DNA of 64,000 nucleotides from Diaporthe sp. PMI_573 (GCA_021399435.1 JAJTUP010000113.1:107484-171483); one strand, 5' to 3'. Positions 31,309 to 41,736 are shown, numbered from the stretch's first letter. Made by a program: numbers and translations. Notes: a model not told the origin generated them from the sequence alone.

Positions 31309-33543
31309 TCACTTTCGGTCGGACCGGCTCTGGCTTCGCTCAAGGCCTCGTCCGTCGACGTCGAACTCATAACTCCGCAGTTGCTGCTCGTACTTGGGCC
31401 TGCGAAGGAATTTGGGCACGGAATCCTGCTGTACATCAGCGCCCGTCAGCCTCGCCGAAGTTTTGGGGGTTAGCAAAACTCACACTAGCCATCAGCTTGA
31501 AGATCGCGTTTTGGGCGTCCCCGAAGAGGGACGTCACTTCCTGGAGTGTGTCGACCATAGCCACGTCCTGGCCAACGGCCTTGGTCATCCGAGCGGCGAG
31601 GTTGTTGCGGAGCTGGTGGTCGATGTTGACCTCGCAAGGGGATCCAGGGGCCAGGAAAGCGTTGTAGATTCCATACGCCTGCGCCATGATCTCCTTGACA
31701 CCGTCCATCGAGGTGCTGTTGTGGTTCTCTGGGGTCGCGCGCGTGACGGCCTCGCAGTTGCGGACGAACTCGTCGACACCTTGGTAGAAGGACAGGTTCT
31801 CCTCGCAGTGTGTGTCGCGCAGGTTCTCCCGGAAAAGAAGGCGGAGCGCAGGATCGTTGAGGATCTTGTCGAGCCGCTGGGTGTTGGAGTCCCTGGTGAT
31901 GCCATTCCGCTGAGAGGCGGCACAGCCCTCACTCTCCGACGCTCGTCCCCTCCAGCGAGAACCGTTGATGAGATCCTTGCCCCTCTGGGAAATCTGATAG
32001 ATGGCATACTTGGTGGGCTGGAACACATTGCAGCCCGGGTTCTGGGACATGTAGGCTCGGTCTTGAGCGACGGGCTCCATCAGATCGTACTCGAGAAAGA
32101 GGGTAGCGATCTCGACGGTTTCTCGCCTGTCAACAATCGTAGAGCAGTCCATCAACCAGTCGGTGGTGGCCTTGCCAGTGAAGGTATCTCGATACGTCTT
32201 GCCGTTGACCTTGCGCTCGGCTGCCATCTTGACACCGGTGAGACCATCTTTGTAATCGTGCAACGAGTCCGAATCAGCTGCATTGACGGTCGCCTTGGTA
32301 TTCCGGCTGTCAGCACCCACGAACCGGCGGAAAATGACCTCGAGGGTGCCTTGGTCATGGGGGAGCTTATCGCTCTGGGAGTCCCTCTCCAACAGGACGA
32401 GCTGGGTTGCGCCCAGGTTGACTAGTTCCGACACCTGCTTCTGCTGAATGCCATTCCTCGAGCAGAACCTGTCCAGCACGGTGATTCCCTTAGGCGTCAG
32501 CTGCCAGACCGATCCCTTCATGTTGTACACCTGCTGATACTTGCCGTCGGCCGATTCAATGAAACGGGCCTCGACGAAGCGTTGGCAGATGGACCGGGCC
32601 ATGTCCTTGGCCATGGAGAAGGTGGTGGTTGTGGTGGTGGTGACGATGCGGGAGGGGTTTTCGGGATCTGGCATGCGATTCGATTGGGAGAACTTGAGGG
32701 ATCCAAGGTTGTTGACGGCATCCTCGGAGACGAATGTGTACTCGACCTTGGTCAATCGGACGCGGTGGGCTGACAGCGGCAAGAGACTGACGACGAGGGT
32801 GGAGAAGAGATCCTTGAAGTCCTATCGTACAACCAAAGTCAGCCAATGCTCTGGTGAGAAGGGGCTCCGCAGGTGGCGTTTCATACGGGGGGCTCCGCAT
32901 GGCCCGCGCGGAACGCCGCACAATGGCGCACGCCATGCGAAGCGGCAGGTGGAAGTGGTAGAGCCATAGCACATCCCCTCGTGAACGGCTGGTCGTCATC
33001 CGTCATGCGCAGCAAGCGCGAGGGTGTTTGGTGCATCTTGTTTGCCGTGACGGTAGACTTGGCGGGAGGTGGTTGGTTGGGTTCTGTGGCCGTGCGAGGC
33101 TGGGACGGCGGGTGGTTCGCCGAAGCAGCTTGGGTAGCGACGGAGCTGTCCAGGTTGATACTGGACATCAGGGACTGGCTCGAGGCACTCCTGGGCCGGT
33201 GGTTCTTGTCCGAGCTGGAGGGCTCCGAGGCGGGCGTCGAGCTGGGGAGGTGGGAGAGTCTCGAGAGGGTACCATTGGAGTGCCGAGGGCGGATCGCGGG
33301 CTTCGAGATGGTGGCGATGGCGCCCTGGGTCCTGTCCAAGGCGGCCACGGCCAGGGCGAGGATGGCGCTCGACGAACGCTGGTCGAGTCTGGGAGACGGA
33401 GCCGGTATGGCGGCAGCAGCGGCGACATGAGACCGTTCCGAGAGGGAGGAGCGGGAGTGAGTGGTGGCCTGCTCGAGGGTATTTGAGGGAGGGACAACGT
33501 GGTGAAACGTGGGCTGAGGGCCTCTGAAGGGAGGGGAAGGCAC
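31309..33543 (-). CDS. flbA: FlbA-type regulator of G-protein signalling (two DEP domains plus RGS)
   Basis: The 673-residue model matches fungal FlbA/Sst2 in order and length. Exon 1 (33543-32977) has the family N-terminus (ALDRTQGAIATIS, then RPRHSNGTLSRLS) and ends at LLRMTDDDQPFTR. Exon 2 (32821-31484) starts DFKDLFSTLVVSLLPLSAHR, with the tandem DEP domains (TTTTTTFSMAKDMARSICQ; TYRDTFTGKATTDWLMD) and the RGS domain (RLDKILNDPALRLLFRENL). Exon 3 (31425-31309) reads DSVPKFLRRPKYEQQLRSYE. Intron 2 is canonical (58 bp, GTGAGT). Intron 1 (32976-32822) should start GT, but the sequence is GGATGT. The protein accelerates GTP hydrolysis on a G-alpha subunit at the membrane, ending vegetative-growth signalling and permitting conidiation and secondary metabolism. 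Confidence 0.92.
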
Positions 33544-33989
33544 CTTTTAGGGGTTGTTTGGTGAGCGAGTGGAGAGGGTGGACTGTCACCAGCCGTATTA
33601 GGTACTTCGTGCCGGGTACACTACACGAAGCCAACCCCGGGGACACCGGCTGGCTTGGGCTGGTTGGCCAGCCGATTGAGATCTCAGGTCTGTGGTCTAC
33701 GCATTAGGCGCTGGGTCCAGCAAACTTCCCATTCGCTCTGTCACTTGTTTTGGGCAGAGAGGTAAGCTTGGTCTGTCATCGTTCAGGCCGCAAGACTTTA
33801 CAACAATACGTAGACGAAATATGACACTTTTGATAATAGAGTTCTCTTTGACCCTCCCTCTTGCCCAGGCGGTCCCCAATAGCCTGGCGGCCCTGGAGGT
33901 CCCTCAATACCCGCCGCGACATCCACGTGAAAACCGATCATATCGATGCCTCATCAAGCCCGGTCCGCGGCAAAACATGTATAGGAAGA
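33544..33989. other. Intergenic between RGS and bHLH genes
   Basis: Upstream region of the RGS gene and 3' flank of the bHLH gene. No further gene seen; the plus-strand open frame at 33692-34129 overlaps the bHLH second exon and has no domain. Confidence 0.55.
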
Positions 33990-34399
33990 TCAGTAACGTG
34001 GAAATAACGTCTCAAACGCAGCGATTGTCGACTGCAGTACTATGCGCTTTTCTAGGAGAGATCTATTTCTCTCCTCGAGGATCGCAATATACTCCGTCGC
34101 CGTATACACAATGGCCTCCTGTATTCTAGGTAAGAATTGTTGAATCATGAGTTGGGTGCTATTCTAACCTTATCCACCCTTGTTTTAGGCGTTCCTTGCG
34201 GATCCTTCGTTGCATTCTCCTCTCCTTCCTTTGCCATTACAACTCTCATACTAGGGATACTATTCCGTAGTTCGGTAAATGCAGCATTTAACTGAGTGGA
34301 GTGGCGCTTCTCGATTGTGCGCGTGGGCGGGGCTTCCGATGGTTTGTAGCGACCAGAGTTGCGTGCCGCTGCGGGAGGAGACTTGGGCTTGATTGCCAT
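33990..34399 (-). CDS. Basic helix-loop-helix transcription factor (SREBP-like bHLH), N-terminus uncertain
   Basis: Exon 34399-34169 encodes the basic region and helix 1 (TIEKRHSTQLNAAFTELRNS, then IPSMRV), a loop, and DPQGTPKTRVDK. It then splices across a 50 bp phase-0 intron (34168-34119, GTTAGA...ACAG) to exon 34118-33990, which encodes helix 2 (EAIVYTATEYIAILEERNRS) with a leucine-zipper-like extension and the stop. The spacing from VDK to TEYI equals that of fungal bHLH proteins, which supports the intron. The protein from the first in-frame ATG is only 119 residues; an upstream exon is likely (an acceptor-like TTCCAG precedes the ATG, and an ATG-initiated frame MFRASSNAPATPFDFE starts at 34568). 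It should bind E-box-type DNA as a dimer. Confidence 0.72.
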
Positions 34400-34618
34400 G
34401 CTGGAAGAAGTGACAATGGCGTCGGTCTATCCAGGTCTCGGTAGCTTTGGAGGTCCCGAGGAACGGTCGGATGCGACGCGAATCGAGTTGGCATCGGGGA
34501 AAGGGAGATGGTATCTGCATCTCGAAGTCGAAAGGGGTCGCTGGGGCATTTGAGGATGCCCTGAACACCTCAAACTCAGCTCGGGCTGAGCTGAAAATAA
34601 TAGCGCCAAAATTAGTAG

Positions 34619-35110
34619 CTAGAAACCCTGGCTGTCAGAGTATATCCCATTAGCGTACGGCGTAATCATCAGCCACCGAGCAAGGATATTGTGGTACTTG
34701 GGGAAAGTCACAATCCTGTGCATGGACCACCTGATTGATGCTTTCTGCCTGCACCTTATACTCCGTGCAGGCGAACGCGTCTGCGCAGGTAATCCCCTGC
34801 GTGTAACACCACTCCGCTGCCATGGCCGCTTCCTCTGACACTCTGTTTTGGTGCTTATGGGCGTCAGCAGGATGGGTGGTGCCGGCTGGCGCCGATGAAG
34901 TGCTCTGTTGTCTCCGCCACTAGCAGGATCCCCGCCGGCGGGGCCAAAGTGGAGGATGGTGTTGGCGTTCATACGATGGCCCGAGTGAACCTTATCGAGA
35001 ATAACGTCCAATACCGTGTAGCTGGCACTGTTGACCAGCTTCAAGCCTTGTTGGATGTTTGAGTTCACGACGACGGGCATGCCAGGGACGAATATGAAGA
35101 TCGCCATCAC
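34619..35110 (-). pseudogene. Helitron/PIF1-type helicase fragment
   Basis: The minus strand encodes PGMPVVVNSNIQQGLKLVNS, then ASYTVLDVILD and NANTILHFGP, characteristic of the C-terminal part of PIF1-like helicases of fungal Helitrons. The match then shifts frame (segments TPISTKTECQRKRPWQRS and CADAFACTEYKVQ are in different frames). The Walker motifs and the Rep nuclease are absent. It is a short inactive remnant. Confidence 0.7.
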
Positions 35111-35228
35111 TCGTATGGCGCTATCATCCCGGCACCGATGGTCAGTGAACTAGTCCTGACGCCGCCGCACCACCGTCCGACACACCAGCACGCCGGCATG
35201 TCCTATTCGGAGCTTATCGGAGGGACCA

Positions 35229-35770
35229 ATGTACTACTGTGGTGACCCCATGAAAAAAAAACCCCCCGCCATGTCCCCTTGGCACTCCACATTGCCGATC
35301 CCTTCCTATTTGCCATACAAATCCATAGTGCCAAGCGCCGCTAGACCATTTGAAGCAGTATCGCCCAATTGGGCACTATTTTTTGTGTGGATTTGCTATC
35401 TGGTGACGATTTTTTGGTGGTTTCCTCACCATTTGGTGTACCGTCCCTCTGCTGCAATAACGTCCCTACAGCGTTCGGGCATGCTGGCGAGAAGGTCGCT
35501 GATTAGCTCCTCGTCGATCGATTCCCAAGCTTCTTGTACCCATCGCCGAAGGAGGTCGTACGATGGTCTATCAACGAGCCCGTGATTCTTCTCGATATAG
35601 TCCTTCATTTGGCACCAGATTGTCTCGATGGGGTTCAGATCAGGGCTAAATGGCGGCCACTCCATTATCGTTACTCCACGTGACCGTAGGTCTTCAAGGG
35701 TGCCTGCTGTGGTGTGGGCGCTGGCGCCATCCTGCATAAGGATCAGATCTATGCCTTCTCGTTGAGCCAT
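35229..35770 (-). pseudogene. Tc1/mariner transposase, C-terminal fragment
   Basis: The 114-codon minus-strand frame (35770-35426) contains LMQDGASAHTT with the second catalytic aspartate. It is followed by WPPFSPDLNPIETIWCQMKD with the catalytic glutamate, the DDE_3 pattern of fungal Tc1/mariner elements. The N-terminal DNA-binding domains and first aspartate are missing. Sequence 35229-35425 is probably the element's terminal region. Confidence 0.85.
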
Positions 35771-35933
35771 CGTGATCTAGCCGTCGATGAGAGGCATTCC
35801 TCCGGCTGCGGGCATTCCTAGACCTAGAGGACACGCGCGAGCAGACTGCCGTCTGCTCCGTACTGCTACATTTGCAAGCGTCGTTGCGCCAGAAATTCCA
35901 TTACGTCTGCCGGCAGACGAGGCTTCTTTCTCT

Positions 35934-36998
35934 TTAACCCTCTTGGCCCACCCGTACCCAACTGTCGAGCATCAGTGCGTCTGACTCAGCACCTCCGTAT
36001 GCTATTCTCAGTGTACTCATAATGACATAGGCTTTATCCCTTCGATGAGGCTTATTAACGTAGCCTTCAATAAGCGTTATCGATCCGTCCTCCGTCATTG
36101 CGATGCAGATAATGACGAAATCCCTCCAGGTGCTGTTGGCGAGCCACGATGGAGGCTTTGATTTAATGACCTCTCCGCCGGCGTCGATGAATCGCTGCTT
36201 TGCCTCAGGATACTCCCGCCCTTTAAGAAGCACGCCACGTTCCAGGTCCATATGATCTAGGTTGAGGCTGGGCAGAACCACAAACAAATAGCCTCTCGTG
36301 ACAATGGCCCGTATCCTGCCTTCGATGGGGATGTGTCTGCCTTGTTTCTTATCTGGATCATAGCGCAGCGTGATAATCTGCCACCCAATGATTCGTCCAT
36401 AAGCGCGAGTGACTCGTGGTGGATGGTCTCGCCTTTCTTTCCTTGTAGCCGAGCCCCACCCTTGGGGCTCCCTTACTAGAGGCGTTCTCTCTCTACCTTC
36501 CGTGGCCCTGTTCTCTGAGCGTTCAGATGATTCGGGCTGCCCCCAACCAGCCGCATCGCCGAAGTCATTCGTCTCCGTATCAAGGTCCATCCGATCGCCA
36601 TCACCTGACCCTTCGTCATCTGTCACTTCCTCGGAACTGCTTGACCCACCATATTGATAATCTTCGTCGTCTTCATCATCTGTGTCGTCTTCATTTTCTG
36701 GTGGAGGTGGGGCGGGCCTGGCGCTGTTGTTTATTCCAGCAGGTTGACGATTTTGATATTGCTGCCTCCTGCTTCTCGTCACGGGTGGTTCATATTCCTC
36801 ATAAACCCGACCTCTGACATTCCTTCCGTTGGACTGAACTCGGTTTGCAGCTTCAGCAATTCTCTCCTCTCGTCTTCTGCCCGCTTCTTCTATTTGGTCC
36901 ACAATCTCCTGTTCGCTTCTTGTAAGCCTAAAAGGTTTAGCCCACTTTGAAGAGCGACCCGCGTGAGCCTGAAAGATAGAGCGGCACACAATCGGCAT
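35934..36998 (-). CDS. Uncharacterised acidic-linker protein, possibly chimeric start
   Basis: This is a 354-codon frame. A basic N-terminal helix (EIVDQIEEAGRRREERIAEA) precedes YEEYEPPVTRSRRQQ. A long Asp/Glu/Ser-rich linker follows, and then a compact C-terminal domain of about 150 residues (IIGWQIITLRYDPDKKQGRH, then GYLFVVLPSLNLDHMDLERG and TWRDFVIICIAMTEDGS). I do not recognise this domain. The first residues overlap the kinase-like remnant at 36945-37342 in another frame, so the true start is unclear; the gene may have lost its own 5' end. A fragment with the related EPPVARSRKAQQ motif lies at about 41030-41240. Function unknown. Confidence 0.45.
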   Translation of the reverse strand: MPIVCRSIFQAHAGRSSKWAKPFRLTRSEQEIVDQIEEAGRRREERIAEAANRVQSNGRNVRGRVYEEYEPPVTRSRRQQYQNRQPAGINNSARPAPPPPENEDDTDDEDDEDYQYGGSSSSEEVTDDEGSGDGDRMDLDTETNDFGDAAGWGQPESSERSENRATEGRERTPLVREPQGWGSATRKERRDHPPRVTRAYGRIIGWQIITLRYDPDKKQGRHIPIEGRIRAIVTRGYLFVVLPSLNLDHMDLERGVLLKGREYPEAKQRFIDAGGEVIKSKPPSWLANSTWRDFVIICIAMTEDGSITLIEGYVNKPHRRDKAYVIMSTLRIAYGGAESDALMLDSWVRVGQEG

Positions 36999-37342
36999 CG
37001 GGCCCGCGATCCACTGCGAGTTGGTCGCGAATCAAATTGCTGTCGGTCGATGTGCGTACTTCCATGATCGAGGAAATTGGGACATTCTTCGTCCATTGGG
37101 CCGCCAAGCGCTAGTCCACGTAGACACTTATGGGTGCAGTATGGCCGGTCTTGGATACTTTGTCGATTTATGGAGTCACCTTGCTGAGCTCCGCCACGAT
37201 CTCGTCTCTCGCTCGATTTGGTGTCATTTGGGATGACTGACATGCCTTTGCGACGGCTGACTCGGTCTGCAGTAGGCGAAGGACTATCGCCATCGTCGTC
37301 GTCATCACTACTTGGTTGCTGTGTTCCACTCTCTGCCGGCAA
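36935..37342 (-). pseudogene. Kinase-like fungal protein, N-terminal remnant
   Basis: PYCTHKCLRGLALGGPMDEE then CPN, followed by IDRQQF, is the cysteine-containing leader of a large family of fungal kinase-like proteins. In a shifted frame DADCVPLYLSGSRGSLFKVG follows, the start of their kinase-like domain. The match stops immediately after this at a stop codon (about 36940), where the unrelated protein at 35934-36998 takes over. One frameshift plus truncation make this a remnant. Confidence 0.6.
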
Positions 37343-37813
37343 GCATCGAGACCGTTTCGAAGAGACAATCAGTATGGCCTGACGCCGCTCGTATTCTGTG
37401 TCACCCTAACAACATCGAGCCTCTGAGGACCCCAGCTACCTTTTACTTCGTGTTCCGACTGTCCCTCAACCGTGCTGGGTATACTATCTCACCCATGTGT
37501 CATTGGAGAGAATCCTCAGTTGCAAGACTTTAGTGGACAGTTCATTATATACAATAGAGTCAGACAAAGTAATGGGAAGTCCATTGTGACCTGTCTGCTC
37601 GACTTGTCGTCAAACGCTGTACCGAGTCGGTCTGCAGTCGTGCAAGCAGACGTTTCACCAACCAACCAGGGCTGCCAAACAGGTTCTACTTGGCGCCAGT
37701 GCTGTATCACGTGAGAGGCCTGTTGCTGCCTTGGGCTGCATTTCCCTCCTGCCAGCCTCCCACTTGATCGGTTCGCGATCAGACGGATCCACCACGATTA
37801 AGTTCAAAGCACC
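37343..37813. other. No gene recognised
   Basis: Short overlapping open frames only; no motif or repeat seen. Confidence 0.4.
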
Positions 37814-38010
37814 GTGACGACCCGCACCGTCAGACAGCAAATCTACATGGATACCAAAAATGAAGAGGCAAGAATATTGGTGAAACAATATCTTGAATCA
37901 AGTGGGGCAGGAAAGTGGTTGCTCATCATCGATAACATCGACAAAAAGACCCAGTTAGCGACAATCAAAGACTACCTAGGTAGTCGCAGGGTAGTATGTA
38001 TCGAAGCTGG
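37814..38010 (+). pseudogene. NB-ARC (NLR) nucleotide-binding fragment
   Basis: The frame encodes KNEEARILVKQYLESSGAGK then WLLIIDNIDKK, the Walker B region of fungal NB-ARC proteins, and a short following strand (IKDYLGS). Homology ends at about 37990 and the P-loop is not present upstream. It is a fragment of an NLR-type innate-immunity or heterokaryon-incompatibility gene. Confidence 0.6.
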
Positions 38011-38265
38011 AAGAAGACGTTCTGGTGAAAACAATGGGGCTAGCATGGGGCCGAGTCAACTTTGGTGTCGCGTTCTGAAACCCCGCATGATTGCCCCGCT
38101 AGTTACAGGTCCACAACAGCTGCCATCAGGTGGCATGCTGTCAGGATCTTGGCAAACACGTGATCAGTCGCGTCTGTCCTTTGTTTACATTCCCACGCCA
38201 CGTTCAACCTCGGGAATTCTCCCTCTTCGACCCTTTCATCCTACGAAAAACAAAAAGGCCACAAC

Positions 38266-40590
38266 ATGACTCTAAGTGAGGAGCAGATCAGAGTCATTGA
38301 GAACTGTCCGCTCCAAGACTCGCTAAGTCGTTTTTCAGCCAACTTATGCGATCTGAAGGCATCCGATGAATCCTGGCGTTCCGAGATCGCAAGTCTCCTG
38401 CTAGCTTTAGTTGGCTCTGCCGCAGCATTCAATCTTCCCGCTCCGAACGGCAATGGTAATGTGGCCCAAAACCTCTTAAACATACGACAGCAGTCTCGAA
38501 TAGGTGCACTCCAGTTCGCACAGTTCCGCCCGCTTGTGGACGTTATTATCGCCAACTCTCCCGATATCGACATCTGGGCCGCCGTCTTTAATCTCATCGC
38601 CGACGTCAACCCTTTAACGCCTCCAACCTCCAACATCGCCCCGACATTCGGAGGAACGCCCATAAAGACCAGCTCGGGTCGACTTGCCGACAGCGAAACG
38701 CGCGAAATCGTCGAAGGAGAGCTTTTCGAGGAGATAAAAAACTGCACCTTCCGCAATGTGGGTGGCTTCTGGGACAAGTTCTTCGACCCCAAGAGCTGGC
38801 GCAAAGAACAAAAGGCGATGCTTAAGGGGTTATTGACAGCGCACGACGGAAAGAGATGGACGGATTTCCCAACCATACCCGACGAAAAGCCGGTCTGGGA
38901 CTGGCTTCGCTCCCTGGAAGAGCATTACTTGGACAATGCGCCGTACAAGTTGCACACCACCAGAACCGCCAATCAGTTTAAGGAACGGAAAGGTCAGATG
39001 GATCTCTTTTTGCAGAAGCCAACCAAGGAATTACGGAAACCAGCTACGGAAACCGGCGATACCTTTTGGTATAAAGACGTTCTTGTCATTGGGGAGCAGA
39101 AGAAGTCATTCAACACAAGCAGGTTCAAGGCCGATCTCCTCCAGCTCACTCGTTATGTGCGAGGTGTCTTCGCTGATCAGCCGACGCGCCGATTTGTCCA
39201 CGCCTTCTCCTTTTGTGCTTCCAAAATAGAGCTTTGGATATTCGATCGGTCAGGAGCGTACAGCTCGGGTCTATTCGACATTCACGACGAGCCGGATAAG
39301 TTTGCGCGCGCTCTTGTTGGCTACGCTACGATGGATGACGACTTGATGGGTCTAGACACATTCATTGAGCGAAGGGATGAGCATCGCTATGTCACACTAG
39401 ATGATGCAAATGGCAAGGAAACAAGGGTCAGGCTGGACAAGGCGATGGTCAGGCAGAAGGCCATCGTTTGTCGCGGGACGACGTGCTACGAGACCCAGAA
39501 CAGCCACGTTGCCAAATTCTCATGGGCATCGGATAAGCGGAAGGCGGAGGTGGAACAATTGAACCTGGCACAAACAATGGGTGTTGAAGGGGTAGCCAGA
39601 GTCGTGGCACATCGTCGTGTCACTTCTATTGCAGAGATGCGGGAGGGGCTGCTGTTCTCAAAGGCTCACCGTTTTCGGGGTGAAGACGTTCACTTTGACG
39701 ATCCACCATTAGCCACAGCAAGCACGAACACGTCGAGCAAGCGCAAGTCATCGTCCGACCATACCCCCGATGACGTGTCTGGATCCAAGAGGCGGCGGTC
39801 CAACAGTCAGAAGTCGAAGCTGGCTACCGAGTTGAATGATCAGCTGTCGATTGGCAAGACTAAGCCGAGCCTGTATACACCTGGCGAGGACCTGTGGGAG
39901 AATAGGATCTACTCCTGCCTCGTTGTCTCGCCAGCTGGCCGTGTCATCGGCGAGTATAGGACCATCAGGGAACTGCTGGAGTCTGAACGAGATGCGATCA
40001 AAGCACATAGGTCTCTGTACGTCAAAGGCAAGATCCTCCACCGCGACATATCCTCAAACAACATTATTATCACGAATCCTGAAATGGCAGATGGTTTTAA
40101 GGGTATGCTCATCGACCTTGACTTGGCCAAAGTGAGAGACAGCGGCCCCAGTGGGGCACGGCACCAGACCGGCACGATGCAGTTCATGGCGGTGGAGGTG
40201 CTGCGCAAGACTGATCATACCTACCGCCACGACCTTGAGTCGTTCTTCTACGTCTTGCTCTGGATGTGCGCGCGTCAATCATGGAATAATGGGTTTGGTG
40301 GTGTAGAAAAGCCACCTAAAGAGAGTCTCCTTCGGAAATGGGAGATTGGTAGATTTCAAGACATAGCGGATGCTAAGGAAGGTCATATGACTGTAAACAG
40401 TCTCGAGAGGATAATGAGCGAGTTTCCGGAGTCATTGAATGTTGTCAAGACGCTTTGCCTGCGGATCAGGAAGATCCTCTTCCCTTTAGACAAGGACGAA
40501 AGAATGAGCTTTGGAACTCCTGCAGGAGACCCAGACCAACTTTACGGGCCCATCATAGCTGCCTACGATGAAGCTATCGGCAAGCTTTAG
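38266..40590 (+). CDS. FunK1-type protein kinase
   Basis: This is an intact 774-residue single-exon gene. The N-terminal third has the helical and beta region usual in FunK1 proteins (GQMDLFLQKP, then TFWYKDVLVIGEQKKS, resembling a nuclease-like insert used for docking). The kinase domain occupies the second half, split by a Ser/Arg/Lys-rich insertion with a nuclear-localisation-like KRRRS. Catalytic features are HRDISSNN near residue 590, LIDLDLA (a DLD in place of DFG) and GTMQFMAVEVL. FunK1 is a family expanded in filamentous fungi, with unclear substrates. Start ATG 38266 follows ACAAC. It stands alone, with transposon debris on both sides, and is probably accessory rather than core. Confidence 0.9.
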   Translation: MTLSEEQIRVIENCPLQDSLSRFSANLCDLKASDESWRSEIASLLLALVGSAAAFNLPAPNGNGNVAQNLLNIRQQSRIGALQFAQFRPLVDVIIANSPDIDIWAAVFNLIADVNPLTPPTSNIAPTFGGTPIKTSSGRLADSETREIVEGELFEEIKNCTFRNVGGFWDKFFDPKSWRKEQKAMLKGLLTAHDGKRWTDFPTIPDEKPVWDWLRSLEEHYLDNAPYKLHTTRTANQFKERKGQMDLFLQKPTKELRKPATETGDTFWYKDVLVIGEQKKSFNTSRFKADLLQLTRYVRGVFADQPTRRFVHAFSFCASKIELWIFDRSGAYSSGLFDIHDEPDKFARALVGYATMDDDLMGLDTFIERRDEHRYVTLDDANGKETRVRLDKAMVRQKAIVCRGTTCYETQNSHVAKFSWASDKRKAEVEQLNLAQTMGVEGVARVVAHRRVTSIAEMREGLLFSKAHRFRGEDVHFDDPPLATASTNTSSKRKSSSDHTPDDVSGSKRRRSNSQKSKLATELNDQLSIGKTKPSLYTPGEDLWENRIYSCLVVSPAGRVIGEYRTIRELLESERDAIKAHRSLYVKGKILHRDISSNNIIITNPEMADGFKGMLIDLDLAKVRDSGPSGARHQTGTMQFMAVEVLRKTDHTYRHDLESFFYVLLWMCARQSWNNGFGGVEKPPKESLLRKWEIGRFQDIADAKEGHMTVNSLERIMSEFPESLNVVKTLCLRIRKILFPLDKDERMSFGTPAGDPDQLYGPIIAAYDEAIGKL

Positions 40591-41245
40591 CTAAAATAGA
40601 GACAATTCAAACGATATGAGAATTGTGTTGCCATATAGAGCGACGCAGGCGGCCAAGTTCAGTAGAAGCTGCTCATTGCGACTTGCAGGAAGCCCTTGAT
40701 GTATTCAACGTCATCCCGCAAGTGATCTCCTAGTCGTATGGATTCCCTATTGAACGGGAGGTCTTTTGGTAGGCATTAGCTTCGCGCTCTGCGATTACGA
40801 CCATCTCTTGAAGTGTGGGTGTGACTGAGACTTCGATGTCTTCCGACACATCAAGAATGGCGAAGGATACGGGTGCTGTCGTGGTCCATGTTTGCGATGC
40901 ACAAGAGGCCAACTTGTTGGAAAGCGTTCCCTTTTAAATACAGTGACACGCTCGGTGCGAATTACGCGGTGCACAAGACGAAAACGGCCAGTAAGGAAAC
41001 TAAAATAGTTGCACCTGTGTTAACTAACTATTCCAGAAATCATGGCAAGCCGATTCCGTACATAATGGCTCAGGTTCTTCGTAAACTTCAGCTTGCTGGG
41101 CCTTCCTGCTTCTTGCCACGGGTGGTTCATGATCTTGATCATCTTCCCGATCTTTGGCATTCTTCTTCTTGTTGTTGCTGGGTTTGACTTCCTTAACCGA
41201 AGGCTGGTCCCGGAGGGATTGCCGACTTCCTGGCGGGCTCCTATG
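40591..41245. other. Remnants on the minus strand, including a copy of the EPPV motif region
   Basis: Minus-strand 40912-40660 shows a frame-shifted coding remnant (PTLQEMVVIAEREANAYQ, then in another frame LGDHLRDDVEYIKGFLQ) of unknown family. Minus-strand 41240-41030 encodes a fragment containing HEPPVARSRKAQQAE that resembles the protein at 35934-36998. Neither is a complete gene. Confidence 0.35.
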
Positions 41246-41249
41246 GTGT

Positions 41250-41578
41250 TGTTGTCGGGTGCAGGGGAAACAGATGTACATTAGTAATGCGTTGCCTTCT
41301 GATCAGGCTATAAAAGCCTACCTTCCACTCATTTAGACACACTCTTTTAGAAAATCAACTTATTCTTCTCTTGTCTCTGATAAACGTATATTTTGGATAA
41401 CCGGTATTCTTTGAATCCTTTCCACCACGTCTTTACTCTTGCCGTGCCTCCTTTCTGTTCCTCTTTATTCCTCTCTTCGCGTTAGAGCTCCCCCTTCTCT
41501 GGCTTCTGGCTGGGATGGGGTCTAGCAGAACGACCTGCTTTGCACTCTTGCTTGGGTGTGTGTGCTGGCCCGTTTTCA
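41250..41578 (+). mobile_element. Solo LTR A (plus-orientation copy)
   Basis: 329 bp, TGTTGTCGGG...CCCGTTTTCA, flanked by the 4-bp duplication GTGT (41246-41249 and 41579-41582). It contains the TATAAAAG promoter word near 41307. It matches the inverted copy at 22243-22576 along its length, and the 4-bp duplication is a shared feature of both copies. It sits in or beside the EPPV-motif remnant. Confidence 0.82.
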
Positions 41579-41736
41579 GTGTCCTATCATTTGAAGCATT
41601 TCTCGTTCCCTTCATTGCTCTTGGCTCTTCTCTCACAATTGGTTGCATGGCAAACTTTCTTCGTTGATTGTTGGTTCGTGCCATGGTTGCATGGTCGCAG
41701 AATATGATGACTCAAGAGGGAATGTGGTATTGAAAA

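Noticed and set aside
31394..32425. 343-codon plus-strand frame
   Set aside because: It is antisense to the RGS gene, whose protein is fully recognisable on the minus strand; the openness is a codon-bias shadow.
33692..34129. 145-codon plus-strand frame
   Set aside because: No domain; it lies antisense to the second exon of the bHLH gene.
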